Source: Nostoc sp. XA010 (lineage in GTDB: Bacteria > Cyanobacteriota > Cyanobacteriia > Cyanobacteriales > Nostocaceae). Taken from it: DNA of 64,000 nucleotides. A model generated the notes under the pieces. The model saw nothing but the letters and a program-made list of their open reading frames with translations. It was not told the origin of the DNA and did not search any database. Position 1 is the stretch's first letter; each line of letters starts with the position of its first letter. Shown piece after piece: positions 60,605 to 64,000 of this stretch. The stretch covers positions 1 through 64,000 of the forward strand of contig NZ_JAIVFX010000020.1 of assembly GCF_020829625.1 (NCBI RefSeq). Direction: 5' to 3'. Made by a program: the position numbers and the translations under genes.

Positions 60605-61012
60605 ATGACTCCCAATGAAAATAATACTCAGTCAAATATCAACGAATTGTCTCCACATTCAGGTACACGATACTGGGGTGAAGTAGAGGTGATTGAGGAG
60701 GGAGAAACCTACAGAATTAGTCGTCTTGAAATTAAGCCCAGGCACGGAATTAAACCACAAATTCATTATCATCGCAATGAACATTGGGTTGTAGTCTCTG
60801 GTGTAGCAAAGGTGACTTGTGGAGAAAAAGAAATATTACTGAATCGAAACGAATCGACTTATGTTCCCGCAGCAACCCTACATAAGGTAGAAAATCCTGG
60901 ACAGATTCCGCTAGTTATTCTGGAAATTCAAAATGGTGAATATTTGGGCGAAGATGATACGGAACGCCCCTATGATTTAAATTTGGTTAAACCTGTAGCT
61001 GAAGGTCATTAA
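60605..61012 (+). CDS. Cupin protein like the phosphomannose isomerase domain of ManC/AlgA
   Basis: A 135-residue cupin matching the C-terminal (type II PMI) domain of GDP-mannose pyrophosphorylase/mannose-6-phosphate isomerase. Key residues are visible: RPWG-like TRYWGEVEVIEEG, RISRLEIKPRHG, the metal motif QIHYHRNEHWVVVSG (H-x-H-x4-E/H) and YVPAATLHKVENPG. It could isomerise fructose-6-phosphate to mannose-6-phosphate and so feed the gmd-dependent branch of the polysaccharide locus, although it is 46 kb away. No pyrophosphorylase domain is attached. Confidence 0.85.
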   Translation: MTPNENNTQSNINELSPHSGTRYWGEVEVIEEGETYRISRLEIKPRHGIKPQIHYHRNEHWVVVSGVAKVTCGEKEILLNRNESTYVPAATLHKVENPGQIPLVILEIQNGEYLGEDDTERPYDLNLVKPVAEGH

Positions 61013-61137
61013 AGAGCGAGGAAGTGGATGAGGAAGCAGGGGAAGCAGGGGAAGCAGGGGGCAAGGAGGAGAATAAAAATTAGCTCTTCCCCTCTGCTCC
61101 CTGCTCCCTGCCCCTCTGCCTCTTCCCAATGCCTAAA

Positions 61138-61896
61138 TCAAAACCACCCTTCTTGTTCCAGGGTTTCAATCAACTGTAAACCACGGGGATCACCTACTCC
61201 TAACAGCGAGGCTTTAGCATCTTCCCGAACTCCTAAATCTTGGTCTTCGGCAAAGGCTTGAATTAAAGCGTCGATCGCTGTGGCATAAACTACATTAGAA
61301 GGCAGTTCGCGGCACAGTTGACCAATTGCCCAAGCACTGTTACTCCGCACTGCTTCCACGGGATCTTTGACTAAGGCTTCAATTAATGGTGGTATTGCCC
61401 CTATAACCGCTTCATAACCCACATCTGCCATTTGTGCTAAGGCGCTAGCAGCCCACAAACGGACTGCGGAAATGTCAGTTCTGAGGGCATCTGCTAGGGG
61501 CGGTAAACAACGGCGATCGCAACAGTTTCCTAATGCCCAGACAACGCCTTTACGCACATAGCCATTCCAATCACTATTTAGTTGAGCAATTAACGGACTC
61601 ACTGCCTCTGAACTAGGATTGCGTCCAAGTCCATAAGCTGCACTCACGCGCACTAAGGGACAGGTATCACTTAACAGACGAATCAGATGGGGGGTAGCAC
61701 GCGCATCTTCCATATCACAAAAAGCACGCGCCGCTAACATTCTTTGCTGTGGCTGGGGATTTTCTAGCAGGGCTAGCATCACTTCTGGATCTGGTTTTGC
61801 CACGACTGATTCGGCAGTTAGCGGCTCTATTTTATCTAAGGGGCTTTCTAGCTCCTCCTCAATATCGAGTAGGCTTAGATCGTCTTCGTCATACAT
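61138..61896 (-). CDS. HEAT-repeat protein (phycobilin-lyase-like HEAT family)
   Basis: A 252-residue alpha-solenoid with about six HEAT repeats, each starting like ATPHLIRLLSDTCPLVRVSA or SPLIAQLNSDWNGYVRKGVV. The N-terminal 30 residues are acidic (YDEDDLSLLDIEEELES). PBS-lyase HEAT repeats occur in CpcE/F and NblB, but this sequence lacks features that would assign it to them; it is a general protein-binding scaffold. ATG 61896 is preferred to GTG 61929, because between them lies a hairpin (AATCCC/GGGATT, 61908-61925) that may sit in the leader. Confidence 0.8.
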   Translation of the reverse strand: MYDEDDLSLLDIEEELESPLDKIEPLTAESVVAKPDPEVMLALLENPQPQQRMLAARAFCDMEDARATPHLIRLLSDTCPLVRVSAAYGLGRNPSSEAVSPLIAQLNSDWNGYVRKGVVWALGNCCDRRCLPPLADALRTDISAVRLWAASALAQMADVGYEAVIGAIPPLIEALVKDPVEAVRSNSAWAIGQLCRELPSNVVYATAIDALIQAFAEDQDLGVREDAKASLLGVGDPRGLQLIETLEQEGWF

Positions 61897-62070
61897 AATT
61901 TCATTTAAATCCCTTTTCGGGATTAACACATAATCCCCCGCGCCAATAAGTTAAAGCTTTATAAGTATTAGTTGCGTAATTATACACTTTCCTTTCTCCT
62001 CGTTGAGTTTTATCCAAACGAGAAACGCCATAACTCAGACGCTTAAGTATGTTACTTCTATCCTTATAGT

Positions 62071-62589
62071 TTATTTTTCTGCACTCAGGAATTTTACCAT
62101 CCACAGGGATTGGGTTTGATAACCTAACTGATTGTAAAGATTTAATGCAGGTTTGTTAGATTGAAACACTTGTAATCCAATCTGGCGATCGCCTCTTTGA
62201 ATAGCCCAATTTTCCACATATCGCATCAACGCTCTACCAATACCCCGGCGCCGATGTTCTGGTACAACGTAGAGGATAAAGATATGAGCATGACGGTTCC
62301 CATTTACTTGATCTATAGAATTGCCCACCCAGAGGCAGGCTATGGGTCGATGGGCATTGCTTATTGGGAATGAGGCATGGAGAGGAATTTCCCCCTGCTC
62401 CCCCTCCTCTTCTACCCACCACAAGGGCGTATCACTAGAAAAGTATTGTTTAACTGTTTGCTCTAGGTGAGAAAAATCCTCATTGGGAAAGAGATCGTCG
62501 TAAGTTCGCTGCATGAATTTAAGCAGCAGCGATCGCTCCAAAGTGGAACCACGGCGAATAATATACCCCGGTAGTAGTTGCTCAGACAC
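62071..62589 (-). CDS. GNAT-family N-acetyltransferase
   Basis: A 172-residue acetyl-CoA-dependent transferase. The acetyl-CoA loop is HRRRGIGRALMRYVENWA (R-R-x-G-I-G), preceded by the strand IFILYVVPE; the C-terminus has QVFQSNKPALNLYNQLGYQ. A Glu/Gly-rich insert EEEGEQGEIPLH near residue 56 is probably a loop encoded by an intergenic-type repeat word. The start is GTG 62589. The substrate is unknown; RimI-type and small-molecule acetylases look alike at this level. Confidence 0.85.
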   Translation of the reverse strand: MSEQLLPGYIIRRGSTLERSLLLKFMQRTYDDLFPNEDFSHLEQTVKQYFSSDTPLWWVEEEGEQGEIPLHASFPISNAHRPIACLWVGNSIDQVNGNRHAHIFILYVVPEHRRRGIGRALMRYVENWAIQRGDRQIGLQVFQSNKPALNLYNQLGYQTQSLWMVKFLSAEK

Positions 62590-62611
62590 TTAAATACGTT
62601 TATTGACTTAA

Positions 62612-62800
62612 CTAGCTAGCGTTATGTGCTGCTGGTGGTAAATCAGTTGGAGTAGGTTGATAACTTATCCCCACCTGTTCAATTGGTGCGGGTGCTGCCA
62701 TATCGGAGGGTAAAAATATCCGGGCGCTGACTGCCACTAGGGCAAATAAAAATACTAATACTGCAAGCAGTGGGGCGATGTATTGACGAAAAATAGCCAT
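62612..62800 (-). CDS. Small single-helix membrane protein
   Basis: A 62-residue protein with one hydrophobic helix (about 8-28, LLAVLVFLFALVAVSARIFL) and a Pro-rich soluble tail (DMAAPAPIEQVGISYQPTP). ARIFLPSD after the helix looks conserved in similar small cyanobacterial proteins. The type is reminiscent of photosystem accessory peptides, but I cannot name it. It ends 23 bases upstream of the GNAT gene start on the same strand. Confidence 0.65.
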   Translation of the reverse strand: MAIFRQYIAPLLAVLVFLFALVAVSARIFLPSDMAAPAPIEQVGISYQPTPTDLPPAAHNAS

Positions 62801-63011
62801 ATTTTAATTGCAAGAAGCTAGGAACTTTTATGAGAACCTAGCTGAAGATTTGTGAAGTATTCTTGATTTATTTTAGCAATTTTCTGTGCATCGATAATAG
62901 GGAATAGGGCACAAAGCTTGGAACAGAGGGGAAAGAGCTAGTTTTTTATTTTCCCCCTTGCACCCTGCCCCCTGCCCCCTTGCTTCATTATCTCCCTCAT
63001 TTCCCCACTTC

Positions 63012-63434
63012 CTACTCCCTGCTTCCACTATTGGCATCGCGCTCCAAGTCATCAAGAACTCTCTCACAATACCAATTCTCCGGCATTCCAGGATAAGTCT
63101 CTTTTGCTTGTTCAATTAACCGTTCGGCAGCGGCGGTGTCACCGGATAATTTAGCGATTAGCCTGTTTTTGAGATAGCTATCAGATACACCATCGTCTAC
63201 CTGGTTTCGTATCCCTTCATTTATAGTTGATGGCCGGGACTGATCTCTCCGCAACTGCCAAAATAAAACGTAATAAAGTGTACCAAAAATTAAAATTAGG
63301 CTGAGTGTTCCAAAAAAAGTTAGGAGGTTAAATGCTAGAAATCCTAGAACTAACTGTGAGAGAACATAGCCAAGTAATAAACCGGTGAGTAAGAGAATAA
63401 ATGTGCCGACAGCAATAACTACTTGATTCCCCAT
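63012..63434 (-). CDS. Conserved hypothetical membrane protein
   Basis: A 140-residue protein with two adjoining membrane helices (about 5-27 and 37-60) and an 80-residue cytoplasmic tail. The tail has SYLKNRLIAKLSGDTAAAER with LIEQAKETYPGMPENWYCER, suggesting a small helical domain. I do not recognise a named family. Its start overlaps the stop of the upstream permease gene by 16 bases, so the two are cotranscribed. Confidence 0.65.
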   Translation of the reverse strand: MGNQVVIAVGTFILLLTGLLLGYVLSQLVLGFLAFNLLTFFGTLSLILIFGTLYYVLFWQLRRDQSRPSTINEGIRNQVDDGVSDSYLKNRLIAKLSGDTAAAERLIEQAKETYPGMPENWYCERVLDDLERDANSGSRE

Positions 63435-64000
63435 ATATCCTCTTCTTCGTCCTCAAGTCCTGGTCTAGATACTGCCACTGGCTGAGGGTTCCAGGGGGCA
63501 ACTAACGGTAAAAGAAGCAATCCAGGTAAGGCTGCTGCTAGGGTTAGCAAGAAAAATGAGGGCCAGCCCGTGGCCTTAGCCCAATCTCCAGCAGGAGCTG
63601 AAAGAACGTCTCTACTAATAGCCATTAAGCTAGAGAATAAAGCAAACTGAGTAGTTGTAAAGCGGTGATTACAAAGGTTCATTAAAAATGCAACTGTAGC
63701 AACTGTGACTAATCCAGCACTGAAGTTTTCGATGTTCACTGCCAACACTAAAAGCGAATAATCTTTGCCAGCAACCGCTAACGCATAATAACCCAAGTTA
63801 CTAAATAATTGCAGTATGCCAAATATCCATAGACTGCGATTGAGGTTAATTCTAGTCATAATGACGCCACCAGCTAATACACCGACTGTCGTCGCTATAA
63901 AGCCCATTCCAGCTTGAATTGCCCCAATCTCAGTTTTAGTAAAATTGATTTCCCGCAAAAATAAATTCCCTGTGATTCCCACCAAAGAATCACCTAACTT
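63419..64000 (-). CDS. AmpG-like MFS permease, 3' part (5' end beyond window)
   Basis: About 194 C-terminal codons of a 12-helix major-facilitator permease. The visible part begins KLGDSLVGITGNLFLREINF and continues TKTEIGAIQAGMGFIATTVG, the KLGDS-x(n)-FTKTEIGAI signature of AmpG, which imports anhydro-muropeptides for cell-wall recycling. Four to five helices and an acidic tail (GLEDEEEDIWG) are present. The frame is open to the right edge. Other AmpG-like cyanobacterial MFS proteins may transport different solutes. Confidence 0.88.
   Translation of the reverse strand, partial: KLGDSLVGITGNLFLREINFTKTEIGAIQAGMGFIATTVGVLAGGVIMTRINLNRSLWIFGILQLFSNLGYYALAVAGKDYSLLVLAVNIENFSAGLVTVATVAFLMNLCNHRFTTTQFALFSSLMAISRDVLSAPAGDWAKATGWPSFFLLTLAAALPGLLLLPLVAPWNPQPVAVSRPGLEDEEEDIWGIK

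Noticed and set aside
60605..61012. Complete ManC/AlgA-type bifunctional enzyme
   Set aside because: Only the cupin (isomerase-like) domain is present. The pyrophosphorylase domain is absent upstream.
61901..62104. A 67-codon minus-strand frame between the GNAT and HEAT genes
   Set aside because: It overlaps the end of the GNAT gene and spans a hairpin. It has no recognisable features.

Overview
The window comes from a cyanobacterium, most likely a filamentous Nostocales-type one. It carries the start of psbD, complete psbU, chlG and btpA, a PucC-type pigment MFS protein, the rimO-crhR pair and several small proteins known only from cyanobacteria. The HIP1 octamer GCGATCGC is frequent. Intergenic DNA is full of short low-complexity repeats (GTCATTA heptamers, TTAGGAGT palindromes, GGGAGCAGGG runs) of the kind usual in Nostoc and its relatives.

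Layout. 1-2.8 kb: 5' end of psbD, a UPF0367 protein, an Ecf/Cbi-type ABC ATPase, a NYN (Rae1/YacP-like) RNase and tRNA-Asn, followed by a decayed class V aminotransferase fragment. 3.7-5.0 kb: a protein of six exact 39-residue repeats plus a PPC domain. 5.3-7.6 kb: a BlaI/M56-peptidase pair and comB.

7.7-26.0 kb, all on the minus strand: a surface-polysaccharide locus. Read in the direction of transcription it runs wzm, a second repeat/PPC protein, wzt with a C-terminal substrate-binding domain, a sugar N-formyltransferase, a DegT-type sugar aminotransferase, a glycosyltransferase with a repeat-built coiled coil, a GT4-GT2 fusion, a GT2, gmd, two GT2s, a GT4, then rmlA, rmlC and rmlD. The gene set suggests an ABC-exported glycan containing rhamnose, a GDP-mannose-derived 6-deoxyhexose and an N-formylated 4-amino (or 3-amino) 4,6-dideoxyhexose. 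rmlB is not in the window. The core from about 13.09 to 23.36 kb has no HIP1 site and is visibly AT-rich, which suggests acquired DNA.

26-42 kb: housekeeping and photosynthesis genes. These include two Uma2 nucleases and a decayed third, an ArsA-like protein with a degenerate P-loop beside chlG, a cupin, an IMPase-family phosphatase, a PucC-type MFS protein, an aldo/keto reductase, crhR-rimO, btpA and a VKOR-thioredoxin fusion. 42-55 kb: a CHASE2-PAS-GGDEF cyclase, a small secreted peptide, nadB, psbU, a DUF3120 membrane protein, uppP, a TIGR03279 radical-SAM/PDZ protein and a GH10-like glycosidase. The glycosidase stop codon lies at the end of an IS200/IS605-type tnpB element whose tnpB is frameshifted. 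57-64 kb: a decayed CBS/PAS sensor, a REC-EAL regulator, a PQQ-type sugar dehydrogenase lipoprotein, a cupin, a HEAT-repeat protein, a GNAT acetyltransferase, small membrane proteins and the 3' part of an AmpG-like permease.

The most unusual arrangement is the repeat/PPC protein lying between the permease and ATPase genes of the polysaccharide exporter, with a close paralogue just outside the locus, combined with an N-formyl-sugar pathway. No CRISPR array or rRNA was found.
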